A stretch of 64,000 nucleotides of DNA, from contig NW_024882994.1 of the NCBI RefSeq assembly GCF_019059575.1, forward strand, positions 62,001 to 126,000, in the 5' to 3' direction. Below, piece after piece: positions 1 to 10,085 of this stretch. The notes beneath the pieces were generated by a model, which saw only the letters and a list, made by a program, of their open reading frames with translations, was not told the DNA's origin and ran no database searches. This stretch comes from Amphibalanus amphitrite (Eukaryota > Arthropoda > Thecostraca > Balanomorpha > Balanidae). Both the position numbers and the translations under genes were made by a program. Position 1 is the first letter of the stretch. Each line of letters starts with the position of its first letter.

Positions 1-35
1 GAATCCCGCCGTCGGTTGATATTTTTGGCGCGTTG

Positions 36-238
36 TCCCAATAAACATGCCGACGTCGGCCCCGTCGGTCCAACGACAAACGATCTCGTCAACCTCGGCA
101 AACGACCTCGGCCCGACGTCGGCTCGACGTCGGCTGGACTTCGGCTGGACGTCGGAACATGCGGGCATATCCGACGTCCAGCCAATGTCGGGCCGAGGTT
201 GAACCGACGTTGGGCCGACGTCGGCATGTTTACTGGGA
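36..238. mobile_element. Small MITE with long palindromic terminal repeats
   Basis: About 200 bp bounded by inverted repeats of roughly 27 bp: the left end reads TCCCAATAAACATGCC and the right end is its reverse complement with one mismatch. The inside is filled with GACGTCGG motifs, themselves near-palindromic, in both orientations. The short ORF that reads through it (16-273) is a by-product of this repeat structure, not a gene. The superfamily is not assigned because no clear target-site duplication is visible. Confidence 0.6.
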
Positions 239-410
239 AGTTATTAGCAAAAACGTTGTTTGACCTTAGTTGACCTCAGTTGACCCGACCCATGCGTTCT
301 TGCAGCTTGCAAACACCAAGCAGATGTAAAGCAAGGAACTACAACACAAAAAACGTTAAAAGAAAGCACACATCTCATATCTTTACACATTCGGAAAAAT
401 TTCATTAAAA

Positions 411-966
411 ATTGTCATGGGCTCTAGATGACCTCAGTTCAACCGATTTTGAAAAACTGGGATGCATGTGATGCCACTTGGTGACCTTATCATATCCTGC
501 AAGTTTGAATCAAATCGATAAGAACTCTTGTTTCCATGAACAAAATAGTGCACTTTTAGTGCCATTTTGACTATGTACCGGTTTTTGTGACCTTGTGACC
601 TGACCTCAGGTCACTGGAATCTAAAACTCCCAAGTCATGTGTCAAATAGATGGCCTAAGTTGTGTCTGAGATTTGGTAGCGCTACGTGCCATAGCATTCA
701 CGCTATCAACGAATAACTCCGTCATTCAGTTGCCGCTAAACTAGTCCAATTTTCCCCTGACCTTGTACCGGTCCGGTTTTGTGACCTGGTGATCTGACCT
801 GAACAGACTGGGACTTGAAATTTTCAGGATAGGCGCGGAAAGGTTGCCCCAGAGGGTAGGTATGCCAAATTTGGCGGCGCTATGCACCGCCGTTTTATGT
901 TATTTGCGAAAAACCCTGGGGGGGGGGGGGTTGCATCAACCCCCCTCGCCGGGCGAGGGTTAATTA
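411..966. mobile_element. Partial TTAA-type element with GGTCA motifs
   Basis: Sequence rich in TGACCT/AGGTCA words ending in a run of 12 G, a C-run, and the terminal motif GGCGAGGG followed by TTAA at 963-966. The right end matches the complete elements at 1733-2622 and 41029-42062. The left end is not recognisable, so this is probably a truncated or diverged copy. Confidence 0.45.
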
Positions 967-1254
967 ACAAGCTTCCTAGTGATATGACAACCAACGATCA
1001 CTCTATTGTGACCTGACCCTAGACCTTGGCTGGATTCGGTGTCTGCCGGACGACAAAGATTCTAGGTCGTCCGGCCAATGCCGTTCGATAGCAGCAGCCC
1101 AGCCCCGCCGACCTCGAACGTCATTGGCCGGACGACGTTGAATCTTTCCCGGACATCGACGTCTCCCGGACGACCTTGTCCGAGAGGCATCGAAGCCAGG
1201 GCTTGATATCACGTTTGTGATCTCAGTCGGGCAAAATGGCGCAAGTTCCATCCT

Positions 1255-1500
1255 GCTCAGTATTTTCCAGATGTCTGCCCCGTCCCCAGCCCCCTTCCTG
1301 GCTGACCCCACGCCAACCGCACCTTCCCGCCTGCGGGTAGTGAAGACGGCGGTGGCAAGCCACCTATCTGACGGCCTTCCTCTGCGGCTAGTTGGAGACG
1401 GCGGTGTCAGGCCGCCTATCTGACGGCCTTCCTGGCCAGTCGGCCGCAGTTGTCGTCACCCTCCCTGTGGTGGACGTGGCGGTGCAGACCAGCGCTATAA
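1255..1500. repeat. Dispersed GC-rich repeat, copy 1
   Basis: Shares a long similar stretch with 3418-3610, including GCCCCGTCCCCAG, CACGCCAACCGCACC, TTCCTGGCCAGTCGGCCGCA and GTGGCGGTGCAGA. Short ORFs in either strand do not agree between the copies, so I treat it as a non-coding dispersed repeat of unknown class. Confidence 0.6.
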
Positions 1501-2039
1501 ATAGAGCCTGTCGGTATCACGTCGATGTCACATGAATTTTACCATACACTGTAAAAAAGTTTAGCACCCGTGTCAAAAACCAGCTCCTTGTACTGGCAGC
1601 TCCCTTAAAGCAGGCTAAATGGCTGCTAAACTGTTACTGAAGTTTAGCACCCGTGTCGAAAAGTAGCTCCCTGTACCGGCTTATTTTAAGCACCCTAAAT
1701 GGTTGCACCCATTTAGGGTCCTTAAACCTTAACCCTCGCCGGCACAGGCCATTTTGCGTCCTTCGACGGCACAAGGGGGGGGGGGTGTACGACCCCCACT
1801 CGCGTTTGGCCCCTGATCGAGCTAGAGCTTCGCGGAAAAAACGAGCGTGTTGCCCGCCACAAGAGGAAGCCGATGAAACCCAATTTTAAGGTCCTAGGTC
1901 ATCAGGTGACCTTCCAGGTCAGGTCAATGACCCGAAAACCGGGAAAATCGGGACCTGTAAGAAAGTCGTAAAGTGTGGCTGCTATGTGGTTTTCCGGGGT
2001 GCTGATCACGAATATCGTGTTAGTTTTGATCAGAGATGA

Positions 2040-2090
2040 TGTCTTTAAGCATTTAGACCAGGTCGGGTCAGGTCAGGTCAGGTCAACCGG
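2040..2090. repeat. GGTCA tandem pentamer
   Basis: Consecutive GGTCA units form overlapping AGGTCA hexamers. The equivalent tract is present in related elements at 16527-16550, 22541-22566 and, inverted, near 60216-60240. Confidence 0.7.
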
Positions 2091-2453
2091 TAGGGGTTGT
2101 GACGGGTATTCGTAATACGTGTCAACCGCCTCTGACAGCTTCGTAACATGTTACGAAGGCACCAAAACTACTTCGTAAATGTTCAAATGGTTGCTAAATT
2201 CGAATTCAGCTAAAAACCTAGCCTAGAAACATACCTATAAAACTCGAAAAAGTGAACCGAGGTCACCCGAGGTCACCAAAGGTCAATGACCTGACCTGAC
2301 CTTCAGGTGACCTTGACACCCAGCATTATGTATGGGAGCAACATCAAATCACATGTTTGAACGTTTGAAACCACGAAAAGCTTGCAAACGCGCGGCTAAT
2401 GCGAGCCGACATACGCCGAATCGCGATTCCGGCCAAACATTGTCTCGGAAAAG

Positions 2454-2473
2454 AGGTCACAGGTCAAAGGTCA
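2454..2473 (+). promoter_or_regulatory. Triple AGGTCA direct repeat with 1-nt spacers (nuclear-receptor-like half sites)
   Basis: Three perfect AGGTCA hexamers with single-base spacers, i.e. two overlapping DR1 arrangements. AGGTCA is the known half site of nuclear receptors, and DR1 is bound by RXR/USP and HNF4 types. The same arrangement occurs in a related element at 22928-22947. Whether it is bound is unknown; it may simply be a terminal or subterminal transposase motif. Confidence 0.4.
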
Positions 2474-3417
2474 TTTGGCTCCGGGTCATGAAATTTTCAG
2501 GGTAGGTGTAAAATTAATCAATGCGAGGGTACTGAAAGTTTCGTCGCAATCGGCCGCTTTTTACGAGAGTAATTCGCGAAAAACCTTAGGGGGTTGCATC
2601 AACCCCCCTGTGCCGGCGAGGGTTAACTCATTTAGGGTGCTAGGTGCTAAATGGTTGCACCCATTTAGGGTGCTTAAAATCACCCGCTAAATCACTATTT
2701 TTCGACACGGGTGCTAATTTGTAGGAACGGCTTAGCAACAATTTCAGTAGGCGAACTATGGTCAAGCGTGCCCATTTTTGGGAACGCATTTTCGTTCCCA
2801 TATTTGGGAGCGAAAAACCCAAATATGGGAACGCTATGTAGGCATTGTTTAAAACAAAAAGAAGAACTGTTAATTCATATTCAAACTTTCAAAAAACGCC
2901 GTTTGATTTTTGCGGATCTGTTCTGTAGTTTTGGAGATACGAGGGGGGGGGGGAATAGCACCCCCCACCCACGGTCGCGTTATAAACAGACCCCACCAGG
3001 GCGCGGGTTAAAAAGTGCGGCATTTGCGGTAGATTTTGCGTGCAAATAGCATATCCCACCACTGCTTCACAAAGATGTTTGTATAAAGTTTTAAAATCGC
3101 TAGATCTGCGCTGACGTCACAAAATCAGAGGGGGTATTCAAATGCATTAGCCCCCCTGAATCCAAAATGCTGCAACTTTGAAATTGAATATCTCCAAATT
3201 GAAGCGTTTCTCGATGTTGTGAGCGCCCAAACTGGTAAGTGCGAGCCAGGGACCCCATTTTGGCTATCTCAACTCAAAACTAATGGTGGGATGGTCACTT
3301 TGAGGTGGGATGGTCACTTTTACAGTTCCCAAGCCCCATGACTTAACCCAGACCACTGGTCAGAAACACTGGTCTCTGACCAGTGACCAATGCAAGATCA
3401 CAAACTCTCATGAGCTG

Positions 3418-3610
3418 GTTCTGTCCAGATAGCTGCCCCGTCCCCAGAACCCCCCCCCCTTCCTAACCGACGACACGCCAACCGCACCATCCTGCCTGCG
3501 TCTAGAGGAGACGGCGGTGCCAGCCCGCGCCTATCTGACGCCCTTCCTGGCCAGTCGGCCGCAGTTGTCGTCACCCTTCCTGTGCCGGACGTGGCGGTGC
3601 AGATCAGCGC
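3418..3610. repeat. Dispersed GC-rich repeat, copy 2
   Basis: Second copy of the repeat at 1255-1500, in the same orientation. It is followed by a short CA microsatellite at 3660-3675. The neighbouring stretch 2724-3417 holds diverged fragments of TTAA-type elements (G-run/C-run near 2943-2970, GGGCGCGGGTTAA near 3000, and a degenerate copy of the 3950-4428 family near 3050-3325). Confidence 0.55.
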
Positions 3611-3949
3611 TTTCAGTGGAGCCCGGCCGGTATTCCAGTGTCCCTTCGCTGTCTTTTTTTCACACACACACACACGAACTTTATTGACAAACTACATACA
3701 TGAGGTGCATCGAGTATGCATCACGGAGAGTTGGCGCAAAAGTCATGGGCTTATCTCGTGGCGCCAAATCTCAACCTATTCACTGTCTCCAATAGATCAC
3801 TACCGCCGCCGCCGTGTCTCGGATTGTCTAGCGCAGCCAACCGCCCCCGCACGCCCAGCGAGGGGCGCAGGCCCACCAGGCTCATCGAACAGTACCTATA
3901 GGTGTTTAGTATTCACTGGTAAGTCTACCAGATTCCTGCCAGAATTTAA

Positions 3950-4428
3950 AGGGACCCTCCCACCTTCAAAAAAGTTTATGAATTGGCATGAAAGTGATGT
4001 CGCTCGGTTCAGAAAGAGCGAAAACGAATATCTACCAAATTTCACCGAAAAATATTCACCGGTTTTCAAGATATTTGACTTTTACTTTTGTTTACTTTTT
4101 TGGGATCTCCGCTGTTTCTAGCGACTTTATTTTAGAAGTGCGTCGTTTGCGGCAGATGTTGCGCGCAAATAGCAATATACCACCGCGTGCTACAAAACGT
4201 TTTAGTCAAACTTAATGACGGACGTTCGAAAGCCTGATGACGTCATCAGATTCCCGTAATGGTTAAGAGATAGGGACCACGCTGGTCCCACCCTGCAAGT
4301 AAAGGGAAGAAATTTCTTGAACACCATAAAGCTGCGGGGGTTGCGATCAGGATAAATGGTGGTTTCTGAGCCTGGCCGCAAACTTGGCTATCTCAACTCA
4401 AAACTAATGTTAAGGTGGAAGGGTCCCT
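3950..4428. mobile_element. TTAA-flanked MITE, AGGGACCCTCCCACC family, copy 1
   Basis: TTAA at 3946-3949 and 4429-4432. Ends AGGGACCCTCCCACC and its reverse complement with one change. It is in the opposite orientation to the copy at 31642-32107, and both contain the same internal blocks (TTGAGTTGAGATAGCC and a TGACGTCA-like word). No coding capacity. Confidence 0.7.
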
Positions 4429-4841
4429 TTAACGGGGTCGTGCCAGGCTGTCACTATATAACACTGCATCCAATGGCCACTATAGTCTGCTTTTATTAAA
4501 AAAGACTCTGGCTCCAAATGTGTTTTCCGAATAAGCACGCGATTTAGCCAGCAAAGTGGGCAAAAACTGAATCTGAGAAAATCAAACGTCGACTTATTTT
4601 AACAAGTGATTTCTTCCCGATAATTTCCATACGTACGTTTTGTGTAGCTAGATATTAGGACAGCGGTGATGTCATGCTAACGAACTTGCATTGCAATGCA
4701 GTGCATAACTACCTTCTAACCTCGGTTACAATGAAAACGAAATTTTCATCAATTTCGTTGACTTTTTGTGCCATTGTACGGACATTAGGTGCCAGCCGCC
4801 ACCAGTGACGTCATCAAAGATTGCTCAGTTTTGAAGGTATA

Positions 4842-4985
4842 ATTTCCATGCATTTACCGAGCATAATTTGAAATGGAATACTTTTTTCCATTTTTTTTTT
4901 TCGGTGAGAAATTCTTGGCCAGACACTGAAGCTGCCAACACTCAAGTGAGAGCTTCGATAATGAACTTGGAGCCAGAGTCCTTTT
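4842..4985. repeat. Dispersed repeat, copy 1
   Basis: Similar to 19200-19345: both contain AATTTCCATG, ATAATTTGAAAT or ACAATTTGAAAT, GAGAAATTCTTGGCCAGA or a close variant, and AATGAACTTGGAG. The class is unknown. The rest of 4429-5133 shows nothing I can identify. Confidence 0.5.
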
Positions 4986-5133
4986 GAATAAAAACAGACT
5001 AGATATAATGCTATTATCGAAGGTTTCCATGTGATGATCCATTATAAATTCATATTACCTCAATGACACATGGCAGCGGGCCTTTTGTTTGGCATCGAAA
5101 GGTGTAGATAGAAATTAGAAAGTGTCGCGTAGG

Positions 5134-5363
5134 TACAGGTCTCGTGAGATTAAGCGGTAGGTTTTGCGCTTTTACATTTCCGGTTATTTCTCAGAAACTA
5201 ATCGATCTACGATGAAGCCATTTTACACGATCATGGCCGGCTTGTTACCCAACAAGTCGATCGCATCTTCAACACTTAAAAGCTTAAGACGACCAAGATA
5301 TAGCCTGAAGTACACTAAATTTTCTAGGTGCAAAGCCTACCATTAAAACCCGCGAGACCTGTA
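5134..5363. mobile_element. TA-flanked short MITE
   Basis: A 230-bp unit whose ends are imperfect inverted repeats of about 36 bp beginning CAGGTCTCG, with TA immediately outside both ends. TA duplication is typical of Tc1/mariner-type elements. The small ORF inside it (5164-5346) has no recognisable product. The stretch 5364-5907 beyond it holds nothing I recognise. Confidence 0.45.
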
Positions 5364-5911
5364 CTTCTTATCGTCAATAGTATTTTTGCATCAATAAGTA
5401 CAACAATAACAATAACTGTTCACTGAGCCCACCTCAATATGTGACATCATCAAACACCAGTTTGTACTTGGACAACGACATCGGTCACACTGTACAATAT
5501 CTCATGTACAGTGTACACTTATTTACACGCCATGAACATCGTGAACATCGCCAATTTGTACATAGGTATACCTACATAATGATAATGGCAATGACCTAAA
5601 ATGCATCCTTTTTGTAACTTCTGGCCCTTGTGGAAAGGTGATGATACAAACTATGTACATGTTTTCATTTTCTATTTCCAGTAACTACATAGCCGATTCA
5701 TTTTCAACTTCTCCGAGATAACGAATCTCTGGTACTCGACTGTTCTCCAGTGACGCCTCCTCGGGGTGGTCCGCGACTCCGCTGATATCCTGAAACACAA
5801 ACATATAACAGGTTATTTGGATATACCAAATATGAGCCTGAGGAGACCTAAACCACATGACAAACCTGATAGTTTCTCAGATCCGTGTTCCAGGGCTGCA
5901 TTCCACATTAA

Positions 5912-7110
5912 GCCGCGCATGACGGGGGGGGGGATCTACGGAGCCCCCTTCCATTTTTCTGCAATATTTTCTGAGCCCCTGAACGCATCAGCACGAAACG
6001 TGCAGCACCTCCGGCTGCATCAGTTTGGCACCTTGTGTTAAATGAAAGTTTCGTAACTACCATAGGTCGGCCGAAAAAGACGTAAGAGTGACGTAATGTT
6101 GACCAATTTTGATACAAAGCATTGAACTACGGCAATCGTTCTCAAGAACTCAGTTATTAAGCCAGTCCAATTTCTTTGCATGGGAGGACTTAGAATTCAA
6201 GGCATTGCTATCTCGGATTTTCAAAATGTAAAAAAGTTGAAAATTTTACGCATAAAAACGCAAGAATTTGATTTTTAAATTCTTCCTTTACGTTTTTGAC
6301 TTTTCGTAAAAAACGACATACATGTGATAGAACACATGCCGATGACTGATGATCTACTCTAGGAAGTTTTTGCCCAATATCTTCAAAACTAGCTGATTTA
6401 TACGCTTTAGGTATAGTCAATGTTTCACCATTTTCAATTTTTAAATCAATACCTATTTCAGTACGTTTTTGACATTGCACTGCAAGATACCTTTGCACAG
6501 AAAAATACAGCAAGATACCGTTTTTGACATCGTAAAGTAATAAATAAATAGCACCATCGTGTTTCTGAGCTTTAAGTGCATCTGGTAAACACTTTTTGTT
6601 AATAATTTTAACTTCTAAGTTTAAACCTTTTTGACCTGAAGGTGACCTGAGCTCAGCTGGGTATATTCAGCTGAAAGTGACCTAAATAGCACAGACGACA
6701 CTTTTTCGTGTCGCGAGACCGATACATGACATAACATTTCCGTGACCTAGGATGACCTGGGAATCATCTGAAAAATTTGAAGTAAAAGTTTGACATCCTC
6801 AGAGTATGTTTGGCATATACATACCAACGATTGTGTAAACCAAAAATGAGCCTAATCGGACTTGTAAGCCGGTGACAAGAGCCTAAATTATGAACAAGCC
6901 AAAATGCTCATAATTTTTACTTTGACCTGATCTGAGACGTCATCGGTATCCTGGAGGTCAATGAAATTAAGTTTGGTTCTATAGTTTTTCAGTGCTATCA
7001 GACGCCTTTTGAATTTTGACGATGGGCCCCGTAGTTTCGGAGATAGGAGGGCTCTGTAGAGCCCCCGGTCAGCCGTGCTATGGAAAATAGGTACCACAGT
7101 CATGCGCGGG
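5912..7110. mobile_element. TTAA-flanked MITE with CCGCGCATGAC ends
   Basis: TTAA at 5908-5911 and 7111-7114, ends GCCGCGCATGAC and GTCATGCGCGGG. A G-run followed by GATCTACGGAGCCCCC sits inside the left end and GGGCTCTGTAGAGCCCCC inside the right, so each end can fold into a hairpin. The interior has TGACCT motifs near 6640-6660 and 6740-6760. It encodes no transposase. Confidence 0.65.
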
Positions 7111-7144
7111 TTAATTATTCTGATTTGATACGGAACACATAGAG

Positions 7145-7624
7145 CAGGCGCGGATACAAGGGGGGGGCCATGGGGGCCATGCCCCCCCCCCCCTTGGCCG
7201 ATTTTTTTCAAAAATAAAATAAAAAGTTAAAAAGTTAAAAAGCTGAAAAGGGGGCCTCCTGAAAATAAAGTGGCCGAAATCCGATGAGTTTTTTTTTAAC
7301 CTACCCACTTAGTTATTTCTTAGAAGACTAGCTGAGAAGACTTCTTTGTTAGAAGATTGGTAAAGCTTTTCATAGCTTGGAGGTCTCTTATACTCACAGA
7401 GATGACCACTTTTACAGGGCCTCCTAACCTGCACAGAGGGCCTCCAAGCCTGCACAGATGTTGAGATGTTGCCTGAACAGCTAGATAAGCTCAATAGACG
7501 CAGTTTTTTTTTGGGGGGGGGCCCAACAAGTGGGAAGATGGGGCCTCCAACAGGTGGGATTATGGGGGGGGGCCTCCTGGTTTCTAATGGCCCCTCCCTT
7601 GGAGATTTTCTGGATCCGCCCCTG
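7145..7624. mobile_element. hAT-like MITE, copy 1
   Basis: Ends CAGGCGCGGATACA and TGGATCCGCCCCTG form imperfect terminal inverted repeats. An 8-bp duplication ACATAGAG flanks it (7137-7144 and 7625-7632). An 8-bp duplication with CAGGGG-type ends is characteristic of hAT elements. It is nearly identical, in inverse orientation, to 40179-40665, including a 61-codon open frame (7309-7494, minus strand). No transposase domain is visible. Confidence 0.75.
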
Positions 7625-7665
7625 ACATAGAGGAATTTTCAAGTTGCAGAATTAACTCACGTTGG

Positions 7666-7918
7666 TCACTGTTCGTGGCGCCGCTCCTGGCTGTCCCGCC
7701 GACAGCCGAGGCGCCGCTCCAGATCCTTCCTCTCCTGCCGGTGACGTCTCCTCTGCTCCTCCAGCTCCTGGTTGTGCCGCTCCTGGAGCTGGATGAGCTG
7801 CTGGCGGTGTCTTCGCGTCGCCTCTATGAGATTCCGGAGGTGCTCAAGGTGCCGGCCTGGCTGCCGCTCCTGTTGTTGTTCTTGTTGTTGTTGGCGCTGC
7901 TCCTGCTGCTGCTGCTGC

Positions 7919-7961
<43 letters not shown>

Positions 7962-8003
7962 ATTGTTTCTGCTGCTGCTGCTTCTCCTCCTGCTTCTCCA
8001 AGT
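7666..8003 (-). CDS. Glutamine-rich coiled-coil terminal exon of the Mab-21-like gene, with an in-frame stop
   Basis: On the minus strand a good acceptor (ATTCCAG) ends at 8004. Joined in phase 1 to the exon at 10722-11387, it reads D-L-E-K-Q-E-E-K and then a glutamine tract. A TAA at 7960-7962 interrupts the tract: it is a CAA codon with a single C-to-T change. Beyond the stop the same frame stays open for about 97 codons through more glutamine, then an arginine/glutamate-rich coiled coil, and closes at TGA 7666-7668. Its composition matches the preceding exon. Either the protein ends early at about 1014 residues, or the stop is a polymorphism or assembly error and the protein has about 1112. 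A GTGAGT lies just past the TGA and could be a 3'UTR donor. The leucine-rich plus-strand ORF here is a shadow of the glutamine repeat. Confidence 0.55.
7909..7980. repeat. CAG/CAA microsatellite in coding sequence
   Basis: Glutamine codons on the minus strand, mostly CAA in the centre and CAG at the edges. One CAA is replaced by TAA at 7960-7962. Confidence 0.9.
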
Positions 8004-8563
8004 CTGGAATTAGAATAGGGGAGAGCGGGGAGAGTTGTATCATGTCCAAGTTGTATCAGGGCGAATTGTGCCAAACTTATCCAATAGATAGCGCTCGTGA
8101 CACGACCAGCCGACGAGGTTTTCCGGGCGCCATCTTTCCCTGTTCTGTCGTGTGGCTGGGTAGACGCGTCTCGTGGTGAGAGCCGATTTTATGTTTTTTT
8201 TTTTTTAATGTCATTCTAAAAAAATAAGTTGCAAGAAAATGTGTGTTTTGGGCATTTAGATGTGCACGAATTTGAAAGATCTCCGTAGCGGTGGTGAGGG
8301 AGGTTCTAAGGCTGCGTGAGTGAAAATGGATTTCTCCAGCTCTGTCCGCTGTTTTTGAGCACGAGGATGTTTTTTCCAAAATGGCGGCGAGGTACATGTT
8401 GTATCAGAGCCGGGTGGGGTATGTTGTAACATGTATGTATGTATGTATGTATGTATGGGTATGTTGCTTTTGATCGCGAAACCTAAGCCCTGGCTCGCGT
8501 TTGTAGGTAGCTAGTCAATACTCGTTCCATTTCGGCACAATATGTTGACTTCTTTTCTCTTAA

Positions 8564-9577
8564 AGGTAGTGTGCCACCTTTGAAAGATTTCCCATTTTAT
8601 TTTTCCTAGGATAAGAAGCTTCTGTTTTTACCTAATATCGCAAAAAAATCAAAAATGGGCCTGGAATAGTGCCTTTTTCGCCTAAAAGTTTATCGGTTTT
8701 TAGATATGTATAACAACTGTAGTGGGCTCACCTGCAAACAGGCGTCGGGCAACAATCGCGAATGCGGCGCACTTGTGACAATAAGCAAAGGTCATTATAG
8801 TGTTACGACCATACGACGTACGGGAATGAGTTATCAGCTGTCTAATCGTAGACAACACAATATCGAGCCTTAAACTGTAAGCCCGTATTGGTATTGTTTC
8901 TTTTATTTGGCTGTCGAACATTATTTATGGTTTGAAATATGATTTGATGTAAAATAATTGATATGATAAAGCCGTCTTATAAGTTATGACCCCATTTCAC
9001 CACACGCAAGTGGCAGAAATGACAAGATCAGCTGACGCATTTTTCTTGGCCGAAGTCAGAGCGCGCAGCCCGACGCACCACCACCGCACCACAAAGTATG
9101 AGCAGAAGCCGCGCCCAAAGCCAGGGCCCCGGTAACGTGAGGTAGCCGAGTCGGCGGCCCCGGGCTATCACATGACACCGGGAGGACGCGCGGCTCCGGC
9201 TTGGGTCAGCGCACGCTGCCCCGACTCGGCTACCTCACGTTACCGGGGCCCTGGCTTTGGGCGTGGTCTACCGCACCACCTAACGAGAGTGTTCGAAACC
9301 GCAGGAGCTGATGATGAACGGGTTTATCGAAACTTGATTGGATGAGCATATCGGTAATAGCGATTTCAGTGTGTGCATTTATTGTTCATAGTGGTGTGAA
9401 ATGTGGTTGGGGTACGACCGACAACCCGTCGGGGCGAATTTCGCACTGGGGTACTCAAAATTTGAAGAATTTAAGACGTTTCCATGAGTTTTGAAGGTAT
9501 GGATAAGTTCTAAAAATCCGGTTCTCCTTATCTGGGCCATTAACTCCATACGGTCCAAGAAAGCTGGCACACTACCT
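8564..9577. mobile_element. TTAA-flanked MITE, AGGTAGTGTGCC family, copy 1
   Basis: TTAA at 8560-8563 and 9578-9581. Ends AGGTAGTGTGCC and GGCACACTACCT are perfect inverted repeats. The interior contains a GC-rich inverted repeat (about 9112-9260) with arms of over 40 bp. A second copy at 50288-51361 is close to identical over most of its length, apart from a longer palindrome. Small ORFs inside (for example 9379-9570 minus, conserved in both copies) have no recognisable domain. Confidence 0.85.
9112..9265. repeat. GC-rich palindrome inside TTAA element
   Basis: The left arm contains CCAGGGCCCCGGTAACGTGA and the right arm its reverse complement; the pairing covers more than 40 bp. In the second copy (50832-51050) the pairing extends further, through GGGGCAGCGTGCGCTGACCC, so this copy seems to have lost part of its left arm. 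Confidence 0.8.
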
Positions 9578-9581
9578 TTAA

Positions 9582-10085
9582 AGGAAAAGGGCCACCTTTA
9601 ACATGGGGATTGAAACTGAGATAGCCATCTTGTAGCCCGTGTCCGAAAACCTATCTGTCAACCTCCTTACGGCCGATTTCGGCCTCCATTCGTAGTTATC
9701 GGCAATTTTAAAAGAAAATACGCCAGGAATGCGTCCTTATCCCAGGAATGCGTTCTTATCCGACAATACAGCCACCCGCGGCGAGGCTTTGGTTTTTTAC
9801 CAATCAGCTCCAACCAGCTCAGCTTTAACCAATCAGCTTATCTGACACAATCCGACGAGTCTGTCTTCTGAACGCTGATTGGCTTGAGTGTGACGTCATC
9901 GCTATGCCATCATACAGTAGGTGCCGTAGAGAGTATCAACATAGTACCAATATGTTAAATAGTTTTAAATACTTTTTCGCGAATTGTGCACTTCTGGCAC
10001 CAGTTTTAAAAAGAAAATGAAAAATAATAATGTCAAAATGAAAAACAACGATATCTTCATATTTCACGAAGGTGGCCCTTTTCCT
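9582..10085. mobile_element. TTAA-flanked MITE abutting the previous one
   Basis: Ends AGGAAAAGGGCCACCTT and AAGGTGGCCCTTTTCCT are perfect inverted repeats. The TTAA at 9578-9581 is shared with the preceding element, and the right TTAA is at 10086-10089. Non-coding. Confidence 0.8.

Larger units (their letters stand above)
1733..2622. mobile_element. TTAA-flanked piggyBac-like MITE (GGTCA family), complete copy
   Basis: TTAA sits on both sides (1729-1732 and 2623-2626). The ends are inverted repeats, CCCTCGCCGGCACAGG on the left and the reverse complement on the right. Just inside each end is a run of G or C able to form a hairpin. The interior carries many GGTCA repeats. No transposase is encoded, so it is non-autonomous. 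TTAA duplication is characteristic of piggyBac-type transposons; assignment to that superfamily is inference. Relatives: 14935-16898 (interrupted), 22250-23060 (diverged) and 59694-60505 (inverted). Confidence 0.7.
1641..2720. mobile_element. Foldback element interrupted by a TTAA element
   Basis: The flanks of the TTAA element at 1733-2622 are inverted copies of each other: AGCACCCGTGTCGAAAA with TTTTAAGCACCCTAAATGG on the left, and the reverse complement on the right. This indicates an older MITE with arms of about 80 bp whose loop received the TTAA element. A further partial copy of the arm lies at 1555-1640. Confidence 0.55.

Noticed and set aside
7675..8013. Plus-strand leucine-rich ORF of 112 codons
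   Set aside because: It is the antisense of a CAG/CAA glutamine repeat. The minus-strand frame has the splice site and coiled-coil composition.
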